Source: Kaistia adipata DSM 17808 (GTDB lineage: Bacteria > Pseudomonadota > Alphaproteobacteria > Rhizobiales > Kaistiaceae). From it: a stretch of 64,000 nucleotides of DNA. Shown piece by piece: positions 19,117 through 27,200 of this stretch (within the stretch, counting starts at the first letter, position 1; the number at the start of each line of letters is the position of its first letter). The notes under the pieces were generated by a model that worked only from the letters and a program-made list of their open reading frames with translations, searched no databases and was not told where the DNA came from. The position numbers and the translations under genes were made by a program. The stretch covers positions 496,001-560,000 of the forward strand of contig NZ_AUHO01000007.1 of the NCBI RefSeq assembly GCF_000423225.1, written 5' to 3'.

Positions 19117-20397
19117 TTACTTCTTCTTGGCCTGGGCCTGGACCTCGTCGAGGCGGGCGACGGCCTTGTCGACGGTGGTCTCGCCGGTGAACAGCATCTG
19201 GCTCTGGCGATGCCATTCCTCGGTCTCGGCCGTCGAGGTGTTGTTGTGCAGCAGCCCCGCGCCGTTCGAGAGCGAGCCGAGCACGACCTTGGCCGAGGGG
19301 CTTTCCACCTTCGACGTGTCGACGGCGGTGTCGGACGGCACCGCGCCGGCCGCCTCGAAGAAGATCTGCATCGCCGGCGTGTCGGCGAAGCTCTTGGCGA
19401 GCGCGATGGCGAGGTCCTGGTGCGGCGAGAACTTGGTGACGCCGTAGCCGATGCCGCCGGCGAGCGGCATCTTGAGCGTCTGGTTCACGCTCGCCGTCAC
19501 CGGCGGCATGACGTAGACGCCGACATTCTGCGGCTCGAGGAATTCGTCGAACTCCTTCCAGTGCGCGACGTCGGAGAGCAGGCCGATCGTGTTGGCGTTC
19601 TCGGAGCGCTCGAAGCTCTGGTACTCGTCCATGAACTTGGCGGTCGAGTTGGCGCCCTCGGCGTACCAGCCGTCCTTCTGGGTATCGACCCAGGCCTGGA
19701 CGATCGCCTTGATCTCCGGGCTCGACCACTTCAGGTCGCCGGCGGTCCAGGCGGCCTGCTGCTCCGGCGTCAGCGCGTTGGCGGCGGCGGACGAATAGAA
19801 GAAGTCGGCGCCGTAGCCTTCCTTGTTGCCGAGCGCGAAGCAGGTGATTTCGGTCGCCTTCAGCTTCTCGCAGACTTCCTTGAGCTCGGCCCAGGTCTTC
19901 GGCGTCTTCTCGGGGTCGAGGCCGGCCTTCTTGTAGAGTTCCTTGTTGTAGTAGACGGCGAGGCCCTGGATCGAGATCGGCACGGCATAGGGGCTGCCGT
20001 CGGGGCCGGCGAACTCGTCCCAGCCGGCGACGCGGGCCTTGATGTCGGCGACCTTGTCGGAAAGGTTGGTCAGCGCCGCGATGCGCTCCTTGGCCTGCGA
20101 GCCGCCATGCACCAGCACGACATCCGGGCCCTTGCTGGCGGCGATCGCCGTGCCGAGCAGCGTGTAGTACTGGTCATGCGGCTGCATGACGAACTTGACC
20201 GTCGTGCCGGGATGGGCGGCCTCGAAATCGGCCTTCACCTTGTCGTAATAGGCGGTCGTGGTCGGGTCGCCCGACTTCCAGTCCCAGACCGTCAGCGTGA
20301 CGTCCTCGGCCGCGGCGATCGACATGGCGCCGAGCGTCGCGGTGATGGCGCCGGCCAGAATCGTGCCGGAACGCAGAACCCTGTTCATCGTCTTCAT
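19117..20397 (-). CDS. Carbohydrate ABC transporter substrate-binding protein (family 1)
   Basis: A 426-residue periplasmic binding protein of the MalE/UgpB type. The signal peptide (residues 1-~30) ends at AIAAAE-like 'MSIAAAED'. The mature part begins with VTLTVWDWKSGDP and has the family blocks 'AVPISIQGLAVYYNKELYKKAGL' (PISIQGLAVYYNKELY in part) and 'IGYGVTKFSPHQDLA'. It ends in a lysine-rich tail. It is the first gene of the importer with two permeases and RhaM. The ligand is probably a sugar; L-rhamnose or a related compound is inferred from RhaM only. Confidence 0.88.
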   Translation of the reverse strand: MKTMNRVLRSGTILAGAITATLGAMSIAAAEDVTLTVWDWKSGDPTTTAYYDKVKADFEAAHPGTTVKFVMQPHDQYYTLLGTAIAASKGPDVVLVHGGSQAKERIAALTNLSDKVADIKARVAGWDEFAGPDGSPYAVPISIQGLAVYYNKELYKKAGLDPEKTPKTWAELKEVCEKLKATEITCFALGNKEGYGADFFYSSAAANALTPEQQAAWTAGDLKWSSPEIKAIVQAWVDTQKDGWYAEGANSTAKFMDEYQSFERSENANTIGLLSDVAHWKEFDEFLEPQNVGVYVMPPVTASVNQTLKMPLAGGIGYGVTKFSPHQDLAIALAKSFADTPAMQIFFEAAGAVPSDTAVDTSKVESPSAKVVLGSLSNGAGLLHNNTSTAETEEWHRQSQMLFTGETTVDKAVARLDEVQAQAKKK

Positions 20398-20477
20398 GGT
20401 TGGTTTCCTCCCTCGCAGATCATGTCCAGCCGCCGCGGCCTGGGGCGCGCGGCGGGTCTTCCGGGGCCGGCGACCGC

Positions 20478-21614
20478 TCAGTGCGGCAGCCGCGTGTTCA
20501 CCGGCGCCGGCGGCAGGTCCTCGTTCGCCAGCACCTCGGGCACGGCCCAGTCGCGGCGCGCCGTCTCCGACAGAACCAGGCCGTGGCCGGGGCGGTCATG
20601 CGCGTAGATCCAGCCGTCGCGGATCTCGAACGGCTTCTCGATCAGGTGGTCGAAGTTCTGGAACGAGTATTCCAGCCATTCGACCTCGGGGAGGGCGATC
20701 GCCATGTTGACGCCGATCTCCAGGAACGAGTTGCCGAGGCTGACCGGAATGCCGTGCTCGGCCGCCAGCCAGCCGATGCGCATCACCTGCGACACCCAGC
20801 CATGCACGTTGATCATGTCGGTGCCGCGCGCCTCGATCAGCTGGCGCTTGCCATGCGCGTCGAAATACTCGCCGGAATTGACCAGGGTGAACGGGCAGCC
20901 CTGGCGGATCATCTTCAGGCCTTCGAAATCGTAGCGCAGGCAGGGATCCTCGATCCACAGGATGTCGAAGCCGGCATCCTTGATCTTGTTCATGTTGCGC
21001 ACGGTCTGCTGCGGCGACCAGCCCTCGTTGGCGTCGATCATGATCGCCTCGGGCTTGCCGACCGTCTTCACCAGAAGCTCGAGGCGGTGCAGGTCGCGCT
21101 CGATGTCGGGATGGCCGACCTTGATCTTGAAGGCCTTGTAGCCGATCGACGCGGCGTGCTCGAACAGCGCGCAGAAATCATCGTCGGAAAGGTGGTAGTC
21201 GAGGCCGCTGGCATAGGCCTTGACGCGCGTCTTGGTGCCGCCGAGCAGCTTCCAGAGCGGCATGTCGAGCTGCTTGGCGGCGAGATCCCACAGCGCCTGG
21301 TCGAGGCCCTCGCCGAAGGGCAGCGAGTTGCCGCGGATGTTGCCGCCGCGCGGGCGGGTCAGCTTGTGGGCGAGCGCCGCCGGCGACTGCCCCTCGAGAC
21401 CCGGCCAGATCTCGGCGCGGAACAGGCGCTCGATCTCGGCCTGCGACGGCAGCGAATTGAACAGCGACGGCACGAAGCCGAGACCGACCATGCCGTTGTC
21501 GGCGATCAGCTCAAGCGTCGCCATATGGGCATGCGCGATGCGGACCTGGCTGTCGCCGATGACCCGGTCGCGGGCGAACTGGAATCGGACAATTCGGAAA
21601 TCCACGATGCGCAT
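20478..21614 (-). CDS. Enolase-superfamily (mandelate racemase/muconate lactonizing) enzyme
   Basis: A 378-residue protein with the capping domain (1-~125) and a TIM-barrel. Visible barrel residues are KxK in AFKIKVGHP, first metal ligand Asp in MIDANEGW, second Glu in WIEDP and third Glu in NSGEYFD. Where many sugar-acid dehydratases carry a catalytic His after the seventh strand, this protein reads PVSLGNSFLEIG without a His. A sugar-acid dehydratase role fits the neighbouring importer, but the specificity and even the reaction remain open. It is divergent from the GntR regulator, 37 bp away. Confidence 0.8.
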   Translation of the reverse strand: MRIVDFRIVRFQFARDRVIGDSQVRIAHAHMATLELIADNGMVGLGFVPSLFNSLPSQAEIERLFRAEIWPGLEGQSPAALAHKLTRPRGGNIRGNSLPFGEGLDQALWDLAAKQLDMPLWKLLGGTKTRVKAYASGLDYHLSDDDFCALFEHAASIGYKAFKIKVGHPDIERDLHRLELLVKTVGKPEAIMIDANEGWSPQQTVRNMNKIKDAGFDILWIEDPCLRYDFEGLKMIRQGCPFTLVNSGEYFDAHGKRQLIEARGTDMINVHGWVSQVMRIGWLAAEHGIPVSLGNSFLEIGVNMAIALPEVEWLEYSFQNFDHLIEKPFEIRDGWIYAHDRPGHGLVLSETARRDWAVPEVLANEDLPPAPVNTRLPH

Positions 21615-21651
21615 GCTATGCTCGCCTAATCGATCAAAAGTGAGAGTTGAT

Positions 21652-22386
21652 ATGTCACGTAGACGATCTGATAGATCAGATCCGATTTTACCGCAAGACG
21701 CGGCGGCGGGCGACGCGGCAGAGCGCGAGGCGGAGGGCGCGCCCGTCTCGCTCAGCGAGGTCGCCTATGAGCGCATTCTCGACCGGCTGTTCGGGCGCGA
21801 GCTGCCGGCCGGCGCCTTCCTGTCGCAGAACGATCTGGTCAAGCTGATCGGCGTGCCGGTGGCGCCGCTACGCGACGCGCTGCGCGTGCTGCAGACGGAG
21901 GGGCTGCTGACCATCCACCCGCGCTCCGGCATCCGTTTCCTGAAGGCGGATTTCGAACTGGCGCGCAACACCTATCAATTGCGTGGCATTCTCGAGCGGC
22001 CGGCGGTGCGGGCCTTCGCCGAATTCGCTTCGGACGAGCAGCTCGACGCCCTGATCGCCCGTCACGAACGCGGCATGGCGGCGCTCGAGAAGGAAGGCTT
22101 CACGCCCGAGATCGCCTCGGAAATCGTGGCGATCGACGCGGCGCTGCATTTCGAGATCATCGGCGCGCTCGGCAATCCGCTGATTGTCTCGACGCATCGC
22201 CGCGTCCACAATTACCTGCAGCTGATCCGGCTCGACCGCACGCTGACGGCGCCGATCGTCATGCGCACGCTGCGCGAGCACATGGCGCTGCTCGAGGCCT
22301 GCAAGGCGCGCGACGCCGACGCGGCCGAAGCGGCGCTGCAGACGCATTTCTCCAACGCGCTGCAGCGCACGCTCGGGATCTTCTGA
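21652..22386 (+). CDS. GntR-family regulator with FCD domain
   Basis: A 244-residue FadR-subfamily regulator. A polar N-terminal extension (1-35) precedes a winged helix (~35-100) with LSQNDLVKLIGVPVAPLRDALRVLQ (NDLVKLIGVPVAPLRD in part). The C-terminal FCD helical domain has metal-ligand-type residues D/H in 'VAIDAALHFEIIG' and 'REHMALLEACKARDADAA'. The ATG at 21652 has GAGAG 8 nt upstream. It is divergent from the enolase-type gene, which it probably controls. An unusual 18-bp palindrome lies within codons 5-11. Confidence 0.83.
   Translation: MSRRRSDRSDPILPQDAAAGDAAEREAEGAPVSLSEVAYERILDRLFGRELPAGAFLSQNDLVKLIGVPVAPLRDALRVLQTEGLLTIHPRSGIRFLKADFELARNTYQLRGILERPAVRAFAEFASDEQLDALIARHERGMAALEKEGFTPEIASEIVAIDAALHFEIIGALGNPLIVSTHRRVHNYLQLIRLDRTLTAPIVMRTLREHMALLEACKARDADAAEAALQTHFSNALQRTLGIF
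21665..21682. promoter_or_regulatory. Perfect palindrome at the start of the GntR gene
   Basis: GATCTGATAGATCAGATC has 8-bp perfect arms around a 2-bp centre. It is 51 bp from the divergent enolase-gene start and inside the first codons of the regulator. Its size and symmetry suit a GntR/FCD dimer, and its position suits autoregulation by roadblock and control of the divergent gene. Confidence 0.55.
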
Positions 22387-22412
22387 GCTCTTCTCGGAGC
22401 AGGAGAGAGGCG

Positions 22413-22592
22413 GTGCGGGCTTCGAGACGCCCGCTTTGCGGGCTCCTCAGCATGTTGGCTTTGGGAGGTTGGGCAGGGTGTCATTGCAGGCAGCCCAGCC
22501 AAGCTCCAGGGGGCACGCCCCCCTTTCGTCCCTGAGCATTCGTCCGACCTCAACATCCTGAGGAGGGCCGAAGGCCCGTCTCGAAGGACGCA
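22413..22592. repeat. Palindromic repeat of the second family
   Basis: The left part (TGCGGGCTTCGAGACG...GCTCCTCAGCATGTTG) and the right part (CAACATCCTGAGGAGG...CGTCTCGAAGGACGCA) are inverted copies with a ~95-nt spacer. It fills the convergent gap between the GntR gene and the amidotransferase-like gene; no gene is seen within. Confidence 0.75.
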
Positions 22593-22629
22593 CGGCCTTT
22601 CTGCCGCACGACCCTCCGAGGCGCCTTAC

Positions 22630-23406
22630 TCAGCTCGCCTTGGTCACCCAGGCGAGCACGTTCTTCCAGAGCCGCGCGTAGCCGGGCCATTCGACGAAGC
22701 TGTTCGGCAGCCAGTGCGGGCCGATGTCGGAGGTCCAGGCGACGCTGCGGCCTTCGCCATAGCTTCCGGTGACGAGCAGCGGGTGGCCGCCCTCGGAATC
22801 CGGCAGTCGCGCCAGCAGCTCGACGTCCGGCCGGTCCTTGAGCCGGACCTCGTTGGCGCCGAGCAGCAGCGGCCATTCGCCGTCGAGGCCGGCGAGGATC
22901 GGATGCGCGCGGTCGCCGGTGATCTCGGCGCGGAACCCTTCCGGCACCTCGATGCGGTCGTCATGCGGCAGGCAGTCGACCGGCAGCGCTTCCTCGACGG
23001 CGGTGCGGGCCCAGCGGCCGCGTCCGTCGATGCCCTGGAAGGTCAGGTAGCCGCCGATCATGACGAGGCCGCCGCCCTTCCTGGTCCATTCGCGCAGCAG
23101 CTTGACGCGGTTCGGCATCGGCTTGCCATGCAGCCAGACGTCGGGATGCAGCAGGATCGAGTTGGAGCCAATGTCGGAGAGGATGATGGCGTCGTAGGCG
23201 TCGAGCCCCTCCAGCGTTAGCGGCAGTTCGGTCGGCGCCTGGTGCGCCTGCATGTAGGTCAGCTCGAACTCGCTGCCGGCGAGCGCCTTCACCAGCGGCT
23301 CGGCGCCGAGATGGAAGGTGACGCTGCCGAACTGGTCGAAGCCCTTGTAGTGCGTGGCGCTCGACATCCAGCTCTCGCCGACGAGCAGAACCTTCTTCCT
23401 GGTCAT
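22630..23406 (-). CDS. Glutamine amidotransferase-like (class I fold) cytoplasmic protein
   Basis: A 258-residue protein of the DJ-1/ThuA-like flavodoxin fold. It starts KKVLLVGESWMSSATHYKGFD, has the conserved 'AIILSDIGSNSILLHP' and 'GGGLVMIGGYLTFQGIDGRG' segments, and ends GYARLWKNVLAWV. No nucleophile-elbow Cys is seen where glutaminases have it, so real amidotransferase activity is doubtful. Relatives are often found near sugar-catabolic and ABC-transporter genes. It is probably transcribed with the upstream LacI regulator, 36 nt away. The function is unknown. Confidence 0.7.
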   Translation of the reverse strand: MTRKKVLLVGESWMSSATHYKGFDQFGSVTFHLGAEPLVKALAGSEFELTYMQAHQAPTELPLTLEGLDAYDAIILSDIGSNSILLHPDVWLHGKPMPNRVKLLREWTRKGGGLVMIGGYLTFQGIDGRGRWARTAVEEALPVDCLPHDDRIEVPEGFRAEITGDRAHPILAGLDGEWPLLLGANEVRLKDRPDVELLARLPDSEGGHPLLVTGSYGEGRSVAWTSDIGPHWLPNSFVEWPGYARLWKNVLAWVTKAS

Positions 23407-23442
23407 TCCTGTATCTTGCCTCTTCCCTTGGTGTCGCCGTCC

Positions 23443-24480
23443 TCATGCGCGGGGCGGCTTGACGGATTCACGGACGATCAGTTCGACCGGCAGGATCTCG
23501 GTCGCCGGTTCGGCATCATGGCCCTTGATCAATCCGAATACGAGCTCGACCGCACGCTTTCCCATTGCCGCCACGGGTTGGCGGATGGCGGTGAGCGGCG
23601 GGTCGAACAGTTCGAGCGGGCCGACATCGTCGAAGGCGACGACGGAGATGTCGGCGCCGACTTTGACGCCGCGCTGCTTGAAGACGGAAAGCATGCCGAG
23701 CACGATCTCGTCGCTGGCGGCGAAGACCGCGGTCGGTCTCGGATCGAGACCCAGCACATGCTCGGCCGCGAAACGGCCATGCGCCGAGGAATAGTCGCCC
23801 GGAAGCTCCGCCAGCAGCTGGACGTCGACGCCGGACGACGCGATGGCGCGGTGGAAGCCGGCGCTGCGGCTCTTGCTGCTGGAGAGACCCGCCGGGCCGC
23901 CGACATAGGCGAGGCGGCGGTGGCCGACGTCGAGGAGATGCCGGGTTGCCAGATAGCCGCCCTGTTCGCTGTCGGCCATGATCGTCGGGGCGGTCGCGCC
24001 GTCGATTTCGTCGTCGACCAGGACGACGGTCGTGGCGTTCTGCAGCGCCTCGGCGAGTACCGGGTCGTCGCCATTGTTGGTGACGAACAGCAGGCCGTCG
24101 ACATGCCGGCGCGACAGGCGGCCGAGATAGTCCAGCTCGCGGTCGGTGCGGCTCAGCGTCGGGCAGAGCACGAGGCCGAGCCCGAACTCGGCTGCCGCCT
24201 GCTCGACCGCTGCGGCGAGGTGGGCGAAATAGGGATTGGCGATGTCGGGCACGACGAGCCCGATCGTCTCGGACCGGCCGAGGCTCAGGCTGCGGGCGTG
24301 CGGATTGGGCTGGTAGCGGAGCGCGGCGATCGCCTGGTCGATTCGGTCGGTCGTGGTCTTCGGCAGCTTGATCGAGTGATTGAGATAGCGCGAGACGGTC
24401 GCGATCGACAGGCCGCAGGCATCCGCCACGTCCTTCAGCGTCGCGTTCTTCCGCGTGACAGGATCCTGCTTCTCGGTCAT
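23443..24480 (-). CDS. LacI-family transcriptional regulator
   Basis: A 345-residue LacI repressor. The HTH is TLKDVADACGLSIATVSRYLN at residues ~13-33 (given in part: DVADACGLSIATVSRYLN), then a hinge helix 'PNPHARSLSLGRS' and a sugar-binding core with 'IGLVVPDIANPYFAHLA', 'FAASDEIVLGML' and 'VVAFDDVGPLELFDPPLT'. The ATG at 24480 (MTEKQ) has GGGG at 9 nt; ATGs at 24489 and 24564 would extend it. The sensed sugar is unknown; it may control the amidotransferase-like gene downstream and the importer beyond. Confidence 0.87.
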   Translation of the reverse strand: MTEKQDPVTRKNATLKDVADACGLSIATVSRYLNHSIKLPKTTTDRIDQAIAALRYQPNPHARSLSLGRSETIGLVVPDIANPYFAHLAAAVEQAAAEFGLGLVLCPTLSRTDRELDYLGRLSRRHVDGLLFVTNNGDDPVLAEALQNATTVVLVDDEIDGATAPTIMADSEQGGYLATRHLLDVGHRRLAYVGGPAGLSSSKSRSAGFHRAIASSGVDVQLLAELPGDYSSAHGRFAAEHVLGLDPRPTAVFAASDEIVLGMLSVFKQRGVKVGADISVVAFDDVGPLELFDPPLTAIRQPVAAMGKRAVELVFGLIKGHDAEPATEILPVELIVRESVKPPRA

Positions 24481-24689
24481 GACAGCCATCCCCACAGGCG
24501 GCGCCACGGCGGGAGGGCCCGTCGCGGCGTCCGTCTCGCAGGATGAATTATTTCGGACCCTCAAGGCAACTGGGCGGACGGACGGGCCCGCGCCGGCGCG
24601 ATGGACGATGCCGGGGGCGCGGCGCTTGCGTCGGGGGCACGGCCTTGCGCTAAACTGGCGGGGCTATCGGGGCACTACAGGAGCACAGC

Positions 24690-25661
24690 GTGAACTCACT
24701 CGACCGGTTCCAGCCGGATACCGCGATCGCCCTTCGTTGCGACGCCCTGATCGGGGCGATCGAACCGGCGGTCGCCGTCGAGGTGACGGCGATTCTCGCC
24801 AGTCGCCGCAACCCGCGCGACGGTCTCGTCATCCCGGCCGCGGCGGCCGCCGGACTGGTCGAGCGCCATGGCCTCGCCGATGTCCGCGAGCTGATGCTGC
24901 TGCTGGTTCCCTATGCCCGCAAGGTCGCGCGGCCGCCGATCTCGGATTTCTTCATCGGCGCCGTGGCGCTGGAGCGCGAGACCGGCGACCTCGTCCTCGG
25001 CGGCAATGTCGAGTTTCCCGGCGCCAATCTCGGCGAGGCGATCCATGGCGAGCAATTCCTGTCGGCGCGCGCCTTTTCGCGCGGCACCTCGATCGCGACC
25101 ATCGCGCTCGAGGCGGCGCCGCCCTGCGGCCATTGCCGCCAGTTCCTGGCCGAGTTCCAGAGCGGGCTCGATCTCGACATCCTCACCCTCAAGGGGCACC
25201 GCGTCGTGCTGCGCGACCTGCTGCCCTGGGCGTTCTCGCCGGCCGATCTCGGCGAGGCGGGCGTGACGCCGCTGGCGCCGGGCACGATCCGGCAGGAACT
25301 GGCCGTCATGTCGTGGGATACGGGCGTGCCGCACGCCATCCAGGATCCGCTCGTCGCCGCCGGCAGGCGGGCCTATGTGCCCTATAGCCGCGCGCCGTCG
25401 GCCGTGGCGCTGGCCGCCGCCGATGGCGGCATCGTCACCGGCGCGGCGCTGGAAAACGCCGCCTTCAATCCGAGCCTCGGCCCGTTGCAGGTGGCGCTGG
25501 TCAACTGGATCGCCGCCGGCCGCGCCTATGACGAGATCGAGCTGGCCGTGCTCGGCGGCGTCGAGAGCGGCGCCGTCGACTATAGCCGCGACCTGCCGAA
25601 CCTGCTGGCGACGGTGGCGCCAAAGGCGGGGTTCCAGCGGGTATCCTGGCAACTCGCCTGA
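24690..25661 (+). CDS. cdd: Cytidine deaminase (long, homodimeric type)
   Basis: A 323-residue two-domain cytidine deaminase of the E. coli Cdd type (~294 residues). The catalytic N-terminal domain carries the zinc site HGE in 'AIHGEQFLSARAF' and PPCGHCRQF (two Cys ligands). The C-terminal half repeats the fold without the zinc site ('GIVTGAALENAAFNPSLGPLQ', given in part as GAALENAAFNPSLGP). It converts (deoxy)cytidine to (deoxy)uridine. The start is GTG at 24690 after CAGGAG. It is convergent with mtnD. Confidence 0.9.
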   Translation: MNSLDRFQPDTAIALRCDALIGAIEPAVAVEVTAILASRRNPRDGLVIPAAAAAGLVERHGLADVRELMLLLVPYARKVARPPISDFFIGAVALERETGDLVLGGNVEFPGANLGEAIHGEQFLSARAFSRGTSIATIALEAAPPCGHCRQFLAEFQSGLDLDILTLKGHRVVLRDLLPWAFSPADLGEAGVTPLAPGTIRQELAVMSWDTGVPHAIQDPLVAAGRRAYVPYSRAPSAVALAAADGGIVTGAALENAAFNPSLGPLQVALVNWIAAGRAYDEIELAVLGGVESGAVDYSRDLPNLLATVAPKAGFQRVSWQLA

Positions 25662-25677
25662 CCGCGTCCTCCCGAAA

Positions 25678-25711
25678 GAAAAAAAAGCCCCCGCCGCGTC
25701 GCGGCGAGGGC
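25678..25711 (-). terminator. Strong rho-independent terminator of the mtnB-mtnD transcript
   Basis: Read on the minus strand, an 11-bp GC-rich stem (25701-25711 with 25687-25697, one G-U pair) and a 3-nt loop are followed by eight T (25679-25686). It sits 26 nt after the mtnD stop. Confidence 0.88.
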
Positions 25712-25736
25712 CCGTGGAAGCGCTATGCGGGCTGCC

Positions 25737-26294
25737 TCAGGCGGCCACGCCCTCGCCGAAGGCGGGGATGGTCGAGGCGATCTTGTCGCCGGTGAAGTTG
25801 GCGACCCAGCCATCCGGCGAGATGAACAGGCGGATGCAGGTGAAGCTCGGCTCCGGGCCCATGTCGAACCAGTGCAGCGTGCCGGCCGGCACCGAGAGCA
25901 GGTCGTCGCGGGTGCAGACGACGCGATAGACCTTGTCGCCGAGATGCAGGTAGAACGCGCCCGAGCCCTCGACGAAGAAGCGGACCTCGTCCTCGTCATG
26001 CGTGTGCTCGTCGAGGAACTTGGTGCGGATCGCCTGCTTGTTCGGGTTGTCCGGCGTGATCTTCATCACGTCGATGGTCTGGTAGCCCTCGGCGGCGGAG
26101 AGCCGGTCGACCTCGGCCTTGTAGGCGGCCAGGATGTCCTCGTGGCTGGCGTCCGGGGCGAGATCGGCGCCGGCCTTCCAGCGCTCGAACAGCACGCCGA
26201 CCTTGTTCAGCTCGGCGGCGATCTCGGCCGGGTCCGAGGTGACGACGACGGGGTTGGCCGGATCCTTGTCCGGGTAGATGGTCAGCGTGGTCAC
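25737..26294 (-). CDS. mtnD: Acireductone dioxygenase (MtnD)
   Basis: A 185-residue cupin enzyme of methionine salvage that oxidises the acireductone to the 2-keto acid precursor of methionine. The metal site H-x-H-x-E is visible in EHTHDEDEVRFFVEG, with the fourth ligand His in GTLHWFDMG. The start is GTG at 26294, overlapping the mtnB stop (GTGA), with a perfect AGGAGG 8 nt upstream that lies inside mtnB. The length matches the family (~180). Confidence 0.94.
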   Translation of the reverse strand: MTTLTIYPDKDPANPVVVTSDPAEIAAELNKVGVLFERWKAGADLAPDASHEDILAAYKAEVDRLSAAEGYQTIDVMKITPDNPNKQAIRTKFLDEHTHDEDEVRFFVEGSGAFYLHLGDKVYRVVCTRDDLLSVPAGTLHWFDMGPEPSFTCIRLFISPDGWVANFTGDKIASTIPAFGEGVAA

Positions 26295-26971
26295 GGCGTG
26301 AACCTCCTGTAGGAAAGCTCGAATTCGAACAGCGTTTCGAGCGCTTCGAGATGACGGGCGGCATCGCCTTCGGTGGCGCCCCATGCATAGACGCCGTGTC
26401 CGGCCAAGAGATAGCCGGGCGCGGGGATCGCCCCCGAGGCGGTCGTCGGCTGCGCCAGGCGCGCCTCGACCCGCTTCGAGAGGGCGGGAATGTCCTGATC
26501 ATTGGCGAAGACGGGGACTTCGACAATGGCCTCGTGCGTGCGCACGCCGGCGAGCGCCTTCTGCAGCTCCCAGCCGGTCAGCGTCAGCGTGCCCGCGGCG
26601 AGCGCGAGGCGCGACAGCACGGTCGCGGCCGGGCTGTGGGCGTGGAAGATGGCGCCGAGCTCGGGCCGCTCGCGATAGAGCGCGGTGTGCAGCTCCGCCT
26701 CGGCCGAGGAGCCGGGCAGCAGCGGTTCGCCGAGCGGCTGGATCAGGATGTCGGACGCGGCGAGGTTGCCCTTGTCGACGCCCGAGCGGGTGATGGCGAT
26801 GGTATCGGCGTCGATGCGGACGGAGAAATTGCCGGACGTCGCCGGCACCCAGTGCCGCTCCGCCGCGGCCCGGCCGGCGGCGATCACGCCGGCGACCGCC
26901 TTGGCCGTCGCTTCGTCGGCCGCGTCGGCGCCGCTCTTCAGGGAAATCGTCTGCGCCAACCGCGCCTCCAT
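26291..26971 (-). CDS. mtnB: Methylthioribulose-1-phosphate dehydratase (MtnB)
   Basis: A 226-residue class II aldolase-fold enzyme. 'WVPATSGNFSVRID' and ITRSGVDKG form the phosphate site, Glu and zinc ligands lie in 'SSAEAELHTALYRERP' and 'AIFHAHSPAATVLS', and the last His is in LLAGHGVYAWG. It dehydrates 5-methylthioribulose 1-phosphate. It is translationally coupled to mtnD and divergent from a sugar-binding protein gene. The isomerase mtnA and the enolase/phosphatase step are not in the window. Confidence 0.93.
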   Translation of the reverse strand: MEARLAQTISLKSGADAADEATAKAVAGVIAAGRAAAERHWVPATSGNFSVRIDADTIAITRSGVDKGNLAASDILIQPLGEPLLPGSSAEAELHTALYRERPELGAIFHAHSPAATVLSRLALAAGTLTLTGWELQKALAGVRTHEAIVEVPVFANDQDIPALSKRVEARLAQPTTASGAIPAPGYLLAGHGVYAWGATEGDAARHLEALETLFEFELSYRRFTP

Positions 26972-27200
26972 CCAACTTGGCGGCCCGGGGAGCTTGTCCC
27001 GGCCGCCGTCACATCAGCTAAACCGCGCGCACGCGTAGGGGGTAGATCAAATTTCCCAATCCGGTCGAAAGAAAGAGAAAATCCTTCGTTCCGCCGCCGT
27101 CGATGCCCGCGCTATCAGAATTATATTGCAGCTTCGCCGTCGAATTGCAGCGCGATTTCGGGTCGCGGCCTCTTCGGGACGGCTTTGGGGAGAGACAAGC

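Noticed and set aside
27001-27060. CAGCTAAACCG, reminiscent of the core of SAM-II riboswitches, upstream of the sugar-binding protein gene
   Set aside because: The other conserved parts of the SAM-II pseudoknot are missing, so the match is too short to call.
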